From: Apiosordaria backusii
Taxonomy: Eukaryota > Ascomycota > Sordariomycetes > Sordariales > Lasiosphaeriaceae
Direction: 5' to 3'
DNA length: 64,000 nucleotides
Assembly: GCA_030549205.1 (NCBI GenBank)
Contig: JAUKTV010000003.1
Location: forward strand, 1,488,001 to 1,552,000
Position numbers and translations under genes: made by a program. How positions within the stretch are numbered: position 1 is the stretch's first letter; each line of letters starts with the position of its first letter. A model generated the notes under the pieces. It did no database searches and was not told the DNA's origin. It worked only from the letters and a program-made list of their open reading frames with translations. This document shows positions 35,964-47,200 of this stretch, in pieces.

Positions 35964-37465
35964 TTAGTTTTGGCCGCCACGAAGCTCTATCCTGGCCTGC
36001 TTGACCTTTCTCTTCGCCTCAATGAGGTTCGGGTCGAGGGGAAGATCCGGCAATGCTAAAACCTTGCTTTCAACCGCGTCATTCACGGCTGAGTGCTTGA
36101 GACTCCTGTTGCGATTAAGCTCGAGGTTGGCGGTCTTCGTCTGTGTAGGTGTGGAAGTTAGCACACAGCGGCCCCCTTCGCATTAGAGAGGAGATAGAGA
36201 GGAGATAGAATAAAATAAAGTGACTTACCTCCCTCTCAGAAATGGGTCCAGCACAGATCCTCATGATAGGGTCGTGGCGCAGGAGGTCGTTGACGGCCGC
36301 CTTGTGATCCTGCAACACCATCCCAATCTGTCAGTGAACCAATCTTCGGTTCGAGTACCATCACTGGCGGAAGTTTGAACGCACCCTCAAAAATTCCTTG
36401 ACGGCATTGAATCTCTCTCTAAATGTACTAAACCTGTCATAAGACCAGGTTTGTCCATAAGAGTGAAAGCCCACGTCCCTATCTTGGGCTTTTCGGATGG
36501 AGTCCTAAAATCAAGTCAGCGAGCTAGAAATGACATGATGGGATGAGGTTTCAAAGTGCCAGACTCACAATGATCTTCAGGCCCAATGCCTCAACGATGA
36601 CATCAGGTAAGTTCTTCACACGTGTAACGTGGATGCTCTCAGTAACCCTTCCGTCCTTCCGAGACCGACGTGTCGCTCCGAGGCCACTGGAGCAATCCTT
36701 GATCGCCTCGAAAAGCTCTGCGTTCAACTTGGCAATTTCAGCTGGGTCCGTGGGACAGTCGTTCGTCCCAGTTGGCTTCGCCTTGCCGTCTCGATCGTTG
36801 ATGGTAGCAAACTCCGTCAGCAGCTGGTTGGCGTGCTCAAGGCTGTGGACTTTGCCTTGATAAGTGTTGGTGAAAGTTAGGGCTGCCTCGTGATTGGCCT
36901 TTTTCCATTTCCTTGAAAAGTCTTGTTGAACTGCAACTGGGAAGGGATTAAAGTCACCAAATTGCTGCGGCTGGATCCTCTCGCTCTCCATGGTCATGGG
37001 CGCGTGGCTCGGGTCGGTGGGGTAGTTGGTGAATGAAAATTCTTGACTCATTTGCTCGAATCCCATTGCTCGGTCGTGCTCTATGATAGACATTGTGGGC
37101 TGATGGACTGGGTAGAAGGGAAGGTTCGTGAGCGAAGGTAATGGGTCTGGCTGCTCAAACCCACTGCTGGTACAGCCCCTCTCTGTGGTTGTAGGCGTGT
37201 GGATGAAGTTCGGGGCATAGTTTGTGAAAGAGGCTAGTTGGCCCATCTGATCGAATTCGGAAGTTCGGTCCATCTCTGTGATCCTTGGGGCGTGGATGGG
37301 TCTTGAGACAGAGTTGATGAACGGAGATACTTCGCTCGTTACCCTGGGACCTTGGACTGGGTTGGCAGAAATATTCCCGACGAGAGGTGAGAAGCCAAGA
37401 AATGCTGACTCCTGTCCCTCCTCTGTCATTGGGAACCCGGGGATCAGGTTCGTAGGGAAGTCCAT
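35964..37465 (-). CDS. Unrecognised four-exon paralogue family, member 4 (424 aa), divergent
   Basis: Exons are 37465-36569, 36504-36385, 36309-36229 and 36140-35964, all phase 0. Donors are GTGAGT, GTGCGT, GTAAGT; acceptors are TTTAG, TGCAG and CACAG. Exon 2 has 40 codons and exon 3 exactly 27, as in the other copies. Residues ~40-170 are a degenerate tandem repeat of roughly 30-40 residues with the pattern F-E-Q-M...S-F-T-N-Y...H-x-P...E, seen about four times. The family block is weak (E-A-I-K-D-C-S; ending EALGLKII in place of LMSWELL). Exon 2 (300-339) has F-R-E-R-F-N-A-V where others have R-W-x-A. Exon 3 (340-366) keeps the K-A start. The tail is short, basic and Leu-rich, without the Ser/Thr/Pro or Asn repeats. 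Membership rests mainly on architecture. No targeting signal; function unknown. Confidence 0.82.
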
Positions 37466-40305
37466 GACGGGAGGCAGTAGGTCGACTTGATTGACTACCT
37501 AGGTGGGTAGGACTGAAAGAGATGGCAATGGGCCGTGGTGGAAAGGGGAAGGTGGAAGGAAAAGAGTATGGCTACTTGACGGCGGAAGAGGCGACAGATA
37601 GGTCCACGATGGAAGAGGGAAATATCCAAGGTGCTGGGAATATTGGGCAGATAATATGTGGATAAAATTGAGAGGAGCACTGATCGACTACCTGATCGGA
37701 CCAACCCAACGCCGAACCGTCGAGGCCGGTTATCTGAGCCCGCCAAGGAGCAATATGACAACTGTCCAAGTGAAGATCTTGATGATGATTGCTCCGGCTT
37801 CCATGCCTTCAACGCCATTATACAGGTTCAATATAAGTCCCACCACACCGAGGAGGTCTTGAACCACAAGTAAATGGCTGTAAGCCAGATCCACCACGGT
37901 GCACGCGGAAGCTCTTGGGAGCAATATGCTGCGAGGGAAGATTTGATAATATAGGATGAGACAAAAACCAACGCCGGGGATGGTGTTTCAAGAAGCCTGT
38001 TCTGGATGGTCTTTCCCTTCTTCTGTACCTATGGGGGGATGTAATAGAAGTTAGACCAATATAGATAATAGTTTAAAGTGTGTTTGTGGAGATATTTATG
38101 TTAATTATTCAAGTAATAAACTAGAAAGTGGATGTAAGAAGTTCTTTGACAAGACTTTAGGATAAAGAGAACATCAATGTTTGAGTCGCCAAGGTTGTCC
38201 AATGTTAGACGTTTGATCCATGGTTTACTACAGAGGGCACCAGTCCTGGTCGTAACACTGGTGGCGCCTTTGGTATTGCTTTGCTCCCGTTTGTAGAGTT
38301 CATCTTAATGGAAATATCCCAACCAACACCGCCCCGCTTTTTTAATTTTGTAAACTCAAGTAAGAAGTCAATATCTTTTACTTATTAATCTCCTTAGGAG
38401 CACGTTGTAAATCCTTGCGGATTAGCTTAATTTAACATGGGGGTTTAGTTCAATTTGTTCTTAAAATGGATAGATCTGTTCAGAATTATCAGAGGTAAAA
38501 AGCACAGATTTTAAGTATTTGGGAATGGGCCTAGGACAAAGATGCAGACGGTCAGTCCCTATATACAAGCGGCATGGCAATCATCAACATGATTCATTTC
38601 ATCAGTACCGCCAGAAGTGACTTGTCATCGCCAGAGGAAAACACCACAAGCGTGCCTTGGCAATCACAAACCCCAACGTTGTCATGCGCCCAAGTGATTC
38701 ATCTGTGGAAAAGTCATGCTCTTCCAGTCTTGCAAGAAAACACATTTCCATCGGTGGCTTCAATATGGCGAGATGGTCATATAAAGTGCCAGCCGCATTT
38801 GATGTGATTTTGACGGCCTGCAAACTGTCGATCTCCGGATCCGGATGCCCGATGTGTTTGTGTAAAAAGCTGGCCAATCACCTCGCGACCGCATCCACAT
38901 TCTTGGAAGGCAACCGGCCCCACCAACTGAGCATTCCGGTGCCCCGCCCCGTCCGCTAGGCCCCGGGTGAGCCGGCATTCTCTTTCACCAGCCGACTGTT
39001 CTGATCCGGCCATCATTTTTGCCTTTGCGCTCTGGAGAGATATCGGGATTCAATTGCAAACGATAGGTATATATGGCTCGGATTCAGGCATCGATCTCTT
39101 TCATGCCATGTTCATGGGCAATGAAAATCAATGCACGTCAGAAGCTGTCAACGACACAGCGTGGCAGCCACACCAGTCATTGAACCCACCCATCCCGGCG
39201 ACCCGCCTCGCGCTCAACGCCTTTGGTGACAACGATCGAACGCGATCTCTCCCCAAGCCACCCCATCCAACACTTTCCTTGCCGCCCAAACCGTCTCAAT
39301 GCCACAGAGTCATCATTCCCATCTAGTCTCAAACCCAAACCAGAAGTCACTGCGCAAAACCCGTCAAAACCTCTCACGAATCAAGCGCCCCACGTGGTCC
39401 GTGGGAAAGGGTGGGAGTGATGATGTTCAGGGGTCCACACCCACTGGAACCTCACAAGCAGAAAACCGCCGGCAGGGCTCAACTCAACGACGTCAAATAG
39501 TGGAGTCGCAAGCACCAGGCAGCGGGAACAAGAGGGGTCAGGGGTCCTGCGTTTGACGTCTATGCACTCAACCCTCGAACCGAGCACCAATTGAGACAAC
39601 TGCTCGAAGAGACAAAAAAAGGCGCGCATGTCGCGGCATGGTTGGCATGGTATTCTTCTTCTCCTCAACTCTGTCTGCGAACAATTGGGCTCGTATCTCC
39701 CTACATATCTGATTTGTGATGAGACACCCGAAAACATCTGCCGGCCCCTCGGGTCGGCTCTCCATGAGGTGCCAAGACATTCCAGTTTCTTCGTTCGGCC
39801 GCACGGTGGGGGCCCAAACAGTCACGAACTGCCATTATTCTCCACGGAATGATGGAACGGGGTCCAACAAATCCACCATCGATGTTTCCTTCACTGCTAG
39901 CGTCTCCCGGGCGTCGTCATGTCCCAGGAAGCTCCGATGCAGGTGGATTCCGAAAAAATACAATAAGTACTTAGCAGTCTCTTCTCTCCCCCCAACAATT
40001 CCAATTCTGTTAATAATACCCGCCTACCACCACGGCACACACTCTCACTCCAACACGCTATTGGCGAACGTACATACATATTCTACATACATACACGTTA
40101 CATATATCATCAATAAACACTTCCCCCCCTCTCTCGCACCCGCATTTTGCGTGATATGCTCTCGATTGTTGGGGGTTGACTACTCAGATACACACATCCT
40201 TTCCCTGGAATTTCCGATCGGATACAGGCAACCGGTTGTTATTAATCACCACTACAAACCACCACTCCTCACAACCGATGCCCCTCCTCGGGCCTACAAC
40301 TCAAC
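37466..40305. other. 2.8 kb without a confident gene
   Basis: The first ~500 bp is 5' flank of member 4. An open frame at 38602-38877 (-) has protein-like composition but no ATG at its start, no clear splice sites and no recognised domain. The last ~700 bp, ending in pyrimidine-rich and ACATAC-rich sequence (40,060-40,110), is probably promoter and leader of the + strand gene at 40306. Confidence 0.45.
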
Positions 40306-40851
40306 ATGTTTAACCTCAACCTCGAAACCACCATGCCTCTCCACCCCTCCCCCAAGACCCTCCGACAACCACCCCGGCCAATGTCTCGACAACCATCTCT
40401 CACCACCGCTCCCACAACCATCACCACCACCTCCTCCCGCAGATCTCAACCCGCCCTCCAAAGGCACCAATCCTCCGACATCATTATCACCGCCATCTCT
40501 CCCCTAGTTCAGACAATCCACCACTTCCAACAAGTAGCCCTCCGCCTCTTCCTCAACACCTACTACGCCCTGTCTCTCCTTGCTTCCGCCTCTCTCATCG
40601 CAACAAAGGCAATCGCCTACCGCTCGTTCCTCTTGTCAAAGATTCTGGTAGAGAGGGGGATATTAGCGGGGAGATGGCTGTATGCCAAAGTCTGGAACGG
40701 GCAAAGATCAAGACTATTCCGCAAGAGGTTGGAGTTTGAGATATTTGTATTGCTGTTTGGGTCGGGGAATACTATCTTGCTGCTGGTCTTGTGGCCGGGG
40801 TGGATTGTGCTTGGGTTGGCGGGGGTGGGTTGGTGGTTAGTTCATGGTTGA
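40306..40851 (+). CDS. Small membrane protein of unknown function (181 aa)
   Basis: Single-exon frame from ATG 40306 (context CAACATG) to TGA 40851. Residues 1-60 are Pro/Ser/Thr/Arg-rich and probably disordered. Residues ~63-105 form a long hydrophobic helical region (LFLNTYYALSLLASASLIAT), followed by a basic amphipathic stretch (~110-142). A second strongly hydrophobic segment lies at ~143-178 (I-F-V-L-L-F-G-S-G, then V-L-W-P-G-W-I-V-L-G-L) near the C-terminus. I recognise no family. No N-terminal signal peptide, so membrane insertion would use the internal helices. A second ATG ten codons in is an alternative start. It converges with the XAP5 gene, 336 bp apart. Confidence 0.75.
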   Translation: MFNLNLETTMPLHPSPKTLRQPPRPMSRQPSLTTAPTTITTTSSRRSQPALQRHQSSDIIITAISPLVQTIHHFQQVALRLFLNTYYALSLLASASLIATKAIAYRSFLLSKILVERGILAGRWLYAKVWNGQRSRLFRKRLEFEIFVLLFGSGNTILLLVLWPGWIVLGLAGVGWWLVHG

Positions 40852-41187
40852 GGGAGTGCGGGTAGATAATTCTCTGCCTTCCCTTTGTCTCAGGAGCAGG
40901 AGCTCATAGAGCAAGAGGGCTCAGCCAGACAGCATCAACAAACTCAGCCCTCGGCCGTTGAAGGGCGTCAAGGGTTGCTTCCACATATCGATTAGTTCCA
41001 CGAGCCAAGTGACCCTCTCCAGTCAAGCTTGCCGGGCCCCATAGGGCACACTGATCAGGGCTGAGAAAGCTCAAGGGATCCAATGGTGGAAAGAAAAGCC
41101 ACCTGCCTAGACGGCATCCTGCCAACCTCACTACCACCAAGAGCCCAGCGGGGACCAGCAACCAGTGGACAAAACCAAGCAGACAGC
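40852..41187. other. Convergent intergenic region
   Basis: 336 bp between two converging stops, at 40851 (+) and 41188 (-). It must hold both 3' UTRs. No other feature seen. Confidence 0.5.
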
Positions 41188-42406
41188 TCATTTCGTCCCC
41201 GCAAAAAAGAACGCATTCCCGCCCGTGTCCCGCTGGATCTCCTTGGAGTAGTCCACATCAGGGTCAAACTCCTGCCACACACTGGCCGGATAGATGTGCT
41301 TATTCCGCTGGTACCATCTCCGATCCACGACCTTTGTCCAAGCCGGATCATCACCTGCTCCCTCCAGCGTCCTGATATTGGCCCCTGCCTTCACCACACC
41401 GCCACTTGCCGCCGCCAGAGCCGCGGTCGCTCCATCTGTGGAAGAAGGAAGAGGAGCCTCGGCGCTGTAGTCGAACAACTTCTTCCCTCCGGGGCCAATG
41501 GTCTTGTTCATAATAAAGAAGTAGAACTCGTAATGCTAGAGTATATGTGAACACCACTGTCCCCCGTCCTGTTGTGAACTTGTGCAAAGTGAAGTGACTT
41601 ACATGTGGAATAATAACCCCTCCCCTCACCAGCATCAAATCATCCACCCCCACCCTCGCCCAATCTCTCCTAGCATTGGCGTTCTTGTCCCCTCCCACTC
41701 CCAGTTCCGCTCCTACTTTCCGGCTTTTATCCAGGAAAAGCCAGATGTGATCCCCCTTTTTTACTCTGACGATGCCACCGGGGATGTTAGTCCCGTCGTA
41801 AAAGACAAATGGGATCGCGATCTCGGTTTGTTTGACCGCTGCCTGGAGGAGCAGGAACTCTTTTCGAAGTGCGTCCTTTTCAGCTTGTTCTTTTAATCGA
41901 GCGGCCTTGGTAAGGGCTTTGGGGATGATAGGGGCGGATGTGTTGACTATTTTCTTTTCGGTTGTTGGCTCGCTGCCGGCTCGGGAATCGGCGGCTGGGG
42001 AGGGGGTGGGCTTTTTGGATTTCGGTTTTATTTGTGGTCCACCATCGTCCTCCTCTTTGTTTTCTTCTTCGTCATCGTCACCAAATGATACCAGCGCTTT
42101 GGCTGGGCGCTTGGTTTTCTTCTTTTTCGCTGGGGGTTGCCGCCGGTCGGTCTCGCTCTCGCTGGGGACGGCGGCGGGGGTGCCGGTTTGGGATCGGTCG
42201 GGGGGTGTGGGGATGCTGGGGGTGTTGTTCGCGCGGGTGATGGCGACGGCGGCTTCGCGGGCTTCGCGCTCTTGCTGCTCGAGGACTTCGGCGCGGCGTT
42301 TGCGGAAGTCGGCTAAGCCGACGAGGCCGGTGGTGTTGGCGGAGAGGCGCTCGTGGGTTGTTTTGTTTTGGGGGGCGAAGCGGGATTGAGGGGGTTGGTC
42401 GGACAT
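41188..42406 (-). CDS. XAP5: FAM50/XAP5 family nuclear protein (383 aa)
   Basis: Exons are 42406-41603 and 41535-41188. The intron (donor GTAAGT, acceptor CTCTAG) interrupts the conserved I-I-P-H|H-Y motif in phase 0. The N-terminal 190 residues are charged and mostly disordered, with a basic run PPAKKKKTKRPAK (91-103) that could be a nuclear localisation signal and an acidic run (110-121). The XAP5 domain fills ~195-383. It contains P-F-V-F-Y-D-G (199-205), V-K-K-G-D (215-219), I-I-P-H-H-Y-E-F-Y (265-273), and near the end R-W-Y-x-R-N-K-H-I-Y-P-A-S. The family is nuclear and conserved in most eukaryotes, associated with chromatin, spliceosomes and transcript regulation; its biochemical activity is not established. 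The domain is complete. Its start lies 305 bp from the 3' end of the METTL16-type gene, on the same strand. Confidence 0.93.
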
Positions 42407-42710
42407 TCTTGCTGTGGGTTGTTCTGTTGTGAGGGGGGGTTAAAGATATGCCTCGGCACTGAATTTTTGAATGGTGTCGCGGACGCTTCTGATAGCGCGT
42501 TGGTGCTGCTGGTGTTAAGGATGAAAGGGCTGTGGAAAGTTTGATGAACGTTACGCTTGGTGTTGACGTAAATTACCGATTGGGCGTAAAAGTGGGGCGT
42601 TGAAATGTCATCGCTTGCACAACCTTGAGAGTAACTTCCCTCTCTTGCATCGACTGGGAAATCTTGTAAAGACATAAGGTAAACACCATGGAAGTATCGG
42701 ATCCATATGC
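42407..42710. other. Intergenic region between METTL16-type and XAP5 genes
   Basis: 304 bp holding the 3' end of the upstream gene and the promoter of XAP5, both on the - strand. No distinct motif recognised. Confidence 0.5.
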
Positions 42711-44283
42711 CTATCCCAAGTCTTTCATTTTCCCTTGCAAGAAACCCCCGAAGCTCTCGAAAATGACCGCATCATGCCCTTCCCGCCAATGCAGAGTTAC
42801 GGTTGTCGTGGATACGCCCATCTCAATTGCAACAGCAAACCCAAGCCGGCACTGGCTCGACTCGGGAGTTGATGATGGTAGAGCTGGTGTAGTGGCTTCT
42901 GTGGCTTGTCCTCGCATCTTCTTCCGCCTCCAAGCCCTACTCCAAACGTTCCCTCTCGTCCTCCCTATTCCCTTCATGGCTGAGGAGTCCCAACTCCACG
43001 ATATCAGCTCCAATGATCCTATAACCTCGTTGACTCTCTCGATGACAAGATCGACTGGTGCGTCGGAGGTCAGGGCCAGCACCTTAATTTCCAAGATCGG
43101 TGGGGAGACCTTTTTCCACCCACTGGTCTTTACCCTGGCCACATGCTCTCCCGGCCTCATCGCCCCAAAGCTCCACCCGAGCGCCCATCTCCGAGTTTTG
43201 TTTCCTTGAATAAACTCAGTAATGGCGTAGTTGTCAATACCGTTGGCCTTGAGTTTCTCGACTAAAATCTCAACGCTGGTAGCCTTGCCAAGCATGGAAG
43301 TGTACCACTGGACTTCTTCTTTCAGTATCAGAGACTCTTCTAGCATTCGGCTGACATGAGCTACTTCCCCGCCATCACAAACCATCTCGACTGGCGCACC
43401 CGTGCAGGCAGAGTGTGGTGGACGTGCTTTATTCTGCGCTGAAGAAAGCATCTCGCCTTCGGATTTGTAGAAGGGTGGGTTCATCATAGTGAAGTCGATA
43501 CGATTGACTTTCTCACTGTCCCTACCACGAAGGGGGATCAGAGAGTCTTCTGGTTGACGTTGTAGCAGGAGAATCCGGCCCTCGAGGTTATTCAAGGCGA
43601 CATTCTTCCTTGCGTATTGCAAAGACTTTGCGTCGATATCTGGATGACGTTAGTTGGGGCTGACACCGCTGACGGAAATATGGGAGGCTTACCGGTTGCA
43701 ACAAAGGACCATGATAAGCGCTGGGCAGTACCCAGCAAGGGATAAATACAACTCGCGCCTGTACCAATATCGAGCCCACGAATTGGCCGGCCTGGTGGCT
43801 CGTATGAAGATGTGTCCATTAATTCTTTGAGCCATAGAATGTAATTATGTCGATTTGGGACCTGGGAGCTTTTGTAAGCATGGATCAATGGTGTGTGCGA
43901 GGAGTATCAGCATACTGGAGGGCACAGTCTGTCGTCAGGGAGCTCTATCTTCAGGTTGAAGTCCAGTGAAAGCAGCGTCTTGGTGAGCCGCATGACAGCC
44001 TTTGGATCGGCAAAATCGAGCAGGCCATTTGCTTGGAGCCTAGAGGGCAATGAGCAAATGCGATGGTGGAATGTAGAGTATGGAAACAGACATACACAGC
44101 AGCAAAGTCCACATCCCTCTCAGCAAGTTCTTTGAAGTCAGGCTCGTTGTCATACAAATGTCGAAAGTAGGCATCTGAGCCGGCTACATGACGATGCTGG
44201 TCTCCACTGTTGAGCGCGACATCTTGAAAGACGCGTTCAGGCTGTTCCAGGTCATCCGGCGCCTTCCTCTTTTTGCTCGACAT
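42711..44283 (-). CDS. METTL16: METTL16-type RNA N6-adenosine methyltransferase (469 aa)
   Basis: Exons are 44283-44096, 44039-43916, 43861-43693 and 43639-42711. The summed length is in frame and each junction completes a conserved motif. The start MSSKKRK is at 44283. The protein has a basic N-terminus, then the family segment D-F-x-L-x-I-E-L-P-x-x-R-L-C-P-P (~90-104) and V-P-N-R-H-N-Y-I-L-W (105-114). The SAM-binding motif is D-I-G-T-G-A-S-C-I-Y-P-L (135-146) and the catalytic N-P-P-F is at 214-217. A later block W-Y-x-S-M-L-G-K and R-W-A-L-G-W-S-F is also typical. Family members methylate U6 snRNA in its ACAGA box, and in animals SAM-synthetase mRNA; the U6 role is the likely one here. 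All key residues are present. The vertebrate-specific C-terminal region is not recognisable. It acts in the nucleus or nucleolus. Confidence 0.93.
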
Positions 44284-47200
44284 GAAGAAAGATGCTGGTT
44301 GGGGATACTTGCATTTCGATGTAGCAGCTGTTTGGTCAATGTCAGTTCGGTGATGGGTTGCATCCTGGTGTGGTTGAAGTGGGGCGTTTGAATTGGCCAA
44401 TCACGTGCTCCAGACTGCCATGACAAGCAAAGATCTTTTGGCGGAGACTGGAGAAATTGCAACTTCCCCTGTTTTCCCCTGTTTGCTCTTCTGCTGCATC
44501 TTTTTCCATTTTTCGATATTTGAACCTTCAGATAGCCCAATGGGCACCTCGACTTCGAAATTACCGGTGATCGGGTCATCCTCTCGTCTCGATGTAACGG
44601 AATCCTTACGCGGTGGTATCAGCAACCCTAACCTTCTTTCAACCCCTCAGTTTGATGCGACGACAGTGCAGTTCGCTGTCTCGACCCGCCCCCACCGGTG
44701 AACCGACGTCCTCGTCCCGGCCAGGAGCAGTGGTAGCCCGGTCTTGCACAACATGCAAACTTAATGGACACCCGGCAGTTCCCCGTGATGGCGATATCCT
44801 TCAGCCCGTCCCTCGATTCCATACGAAGTGTTGTTACGGGAACCTTGCCATAACAATCCATCGAGTGTGTGGTACCAGGTCGGCTTGTGTGTTGGCAGAC
44901 CACCACAACATTCCATGAATTGATCTTTATGAGGCGCGGCCGATTTCGGTATGCAGTACCGGGTTGGCTCGGTTTCTTCGGCTCAGCCACTGCCGAAGGA
45001 TGCCATCTCTGTCACCTTGGCTTTCGGCTCAACTACGCAACATGAATGTCGACGGCTTACTCAGTCTCCAACCCGCCCACACAGATGTATGCATCTCAGC
45101 ACAACCCAATGGTGACACGAATTTTGAAATCGACGTGGATGATGCCGTATGATTGCTTTGGCACGACCTTGCCACCTCTCTCGATTCAAGATGCCACTGT
45201 GTTGCCGCTCAGCTGGAACTCCGGTCAGCTTGACTGAATGCTCGAACAGATTAGCCGACACTGCGACCCATCCGTGCGAACCAGTTCTGACCTCCTACCT
45301 GTAGAGGAAGACATGCCCAGGTGGCCACGAAGTCTGGTACGCAAGCTCGACGTCGTGCCGGCGGGTTGGGACATGGTTGCAACACTAGGCACGGAACAAT
45401 CGCTTGCAGCCCCTCCATGTCTTACGCCCGATTGGCATCACGGTTTCCTGCATCGTGGTGTTTTCTGGAAGGCCACTGTTTGGACCATCGACATAACCAA
45501 ATCGGTCAGACCACACAGGGGTGCTGAACAATGTCTCGGCTCTCGGAGCTAGCGCCATTTTTTTGAGGAGCTCAGTGGCCGAACGCGAGACCCCGGAAGA
45601 GAAGGAAGAGAAGGAGGGGTATTGAATTTGTGAAGAGCCATCTTTTTTCATTCACAAGTGGTGTGGCAGCCCCAACAAAAATCAGCCACTTGCGGATACC
45701 CGTACGCAAGCGGAAAAGCCACCATTTCTGCCAGTTTTACGGGGGCCAGGAGGCTCGCTTTGGACGTTGTGTTTTAGCGACAAACCTCGGATTCTACAGT
45801 GGCGAAGAATGATTGACGACTGGAAGGCATCACTTGTCAGTCTTGTTGGTTGCCTTCTCTGCCGGTAGGACCCAGTCTTGGCTGTCATCTTTGAGGCTCT
45901 GCCGTTTCTCTTTGTCGGGTTGACGTGGGTGCTGGTGCCTGTCACCACCGGTTTCATACTTGACACTTGATTTGTCGATACCACGGATGAGTCCGACGAT
46001 ACGCACGGTTCTAACAGCCCATGAGTAGGACATTGTATCTCACCGTTAGGCTCTCCTTCAATATGGATACAAAGGCAGCAGCAAGGCATCTCTGAGGTGT
46101 ATGTTATGCCCATGGCCAAAGCCGAATGAAGCTTCTCCTTTCCTGCTCTTCTCTTTCTGGAGCTCCGTCCCTCACTGGCAGCTTGGCTTTTGAAGCTGGG
46201 GTGGAAGGTGGGGTGTTTTAAGCAACCACTTCACTGTGACCCCTGTCAGCAGACCCAACAACCCGCAGCACTCGCCTCACTAGATGTCACATCATCTCTA
46301 CGAAGTCGATCTGATGGTGTTGCCAATCCACTGTCTTGTTACCGAAACCAGGCTCATCCCATGCTCACAAAGGCGGCATGCCCTGTTCAGTCAGGATGCC
46401 GCTCTTTGGCAAGGTTGCGTCCCATTCGTCTGTACCCAAGAGGAAACGGCAGACACCGGCAGCCCACAAGCCCAATTAGAGGACAATTTCAAAGATGGGA
46501 TGAGGCTGCCACTGGACTGTCGAGGACGAGGCCTCTGTCCATTGGATGGCCACAGGCAGTCCGTTTGGCCGGCATTTAAAAAGAGGCGAACAGCAGGCCT
46601 TGCCCCCGTCTTGATCCGAGACATGTTGACGTTTTTCTCGAACTCCTCGAATCATCAGTCACTGCATATTCTTATCATCCTGGTCCCCTATTATGCTTCT
46701 CGTATACCCCTCTGGTGTCAAACAGTGTTCCACGCCTTCAAAAAACCCTTGCTTCCCACCACACCTGCTTCTGGGTATTTATTGAACCCCAAACCCCACG
46801 CTTTTGGTGTTTGGTGTGGCTCTCTGCCCCCGGTCGTCTCCCCGCGTGCTACTGCAGACTCCTTCGACATTGCTTGCAGCAGTCGTCGACCGTCAACTTG
46901 CATCATTCGCCAAACCTACTTATCGATAACCTATCTTACTCAGTATATCCCACGACGACTGAGCAATATCAAGGGTCAGGTCAGCAAACTACCGAACACT
47001 CACATCTTCGAGATCGAGAAAGGAAAGGAGCTCGGACACAATTCAACCAAACATCACCGTGATCTGGGTCAGTGGCGCACCCTGCTAGACTTGGCATACC
47101 ACCCGACACCCACCAGTACCTCGAACCTGGTCGCGCGCTGCCCTTTTGGTTTGTGGGGAAGGTAATAAACTCGACTCCCTCAACCTCTTAACGTCTCAGC

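Noticed and set aside
38602..38877. 92-codon - strand frame with protein-like composition
   Set aside because: No ATG at its start, no clear splice sites and no recognised family; may be a relic but cannot be supported.
46284..47165. 293-codon + strand open frame upstream of the ATPase
   Set aside because: Composition is irregular (many Cys, His and Trp), no domain or conserved motif; more likely leader or promoter DNA.
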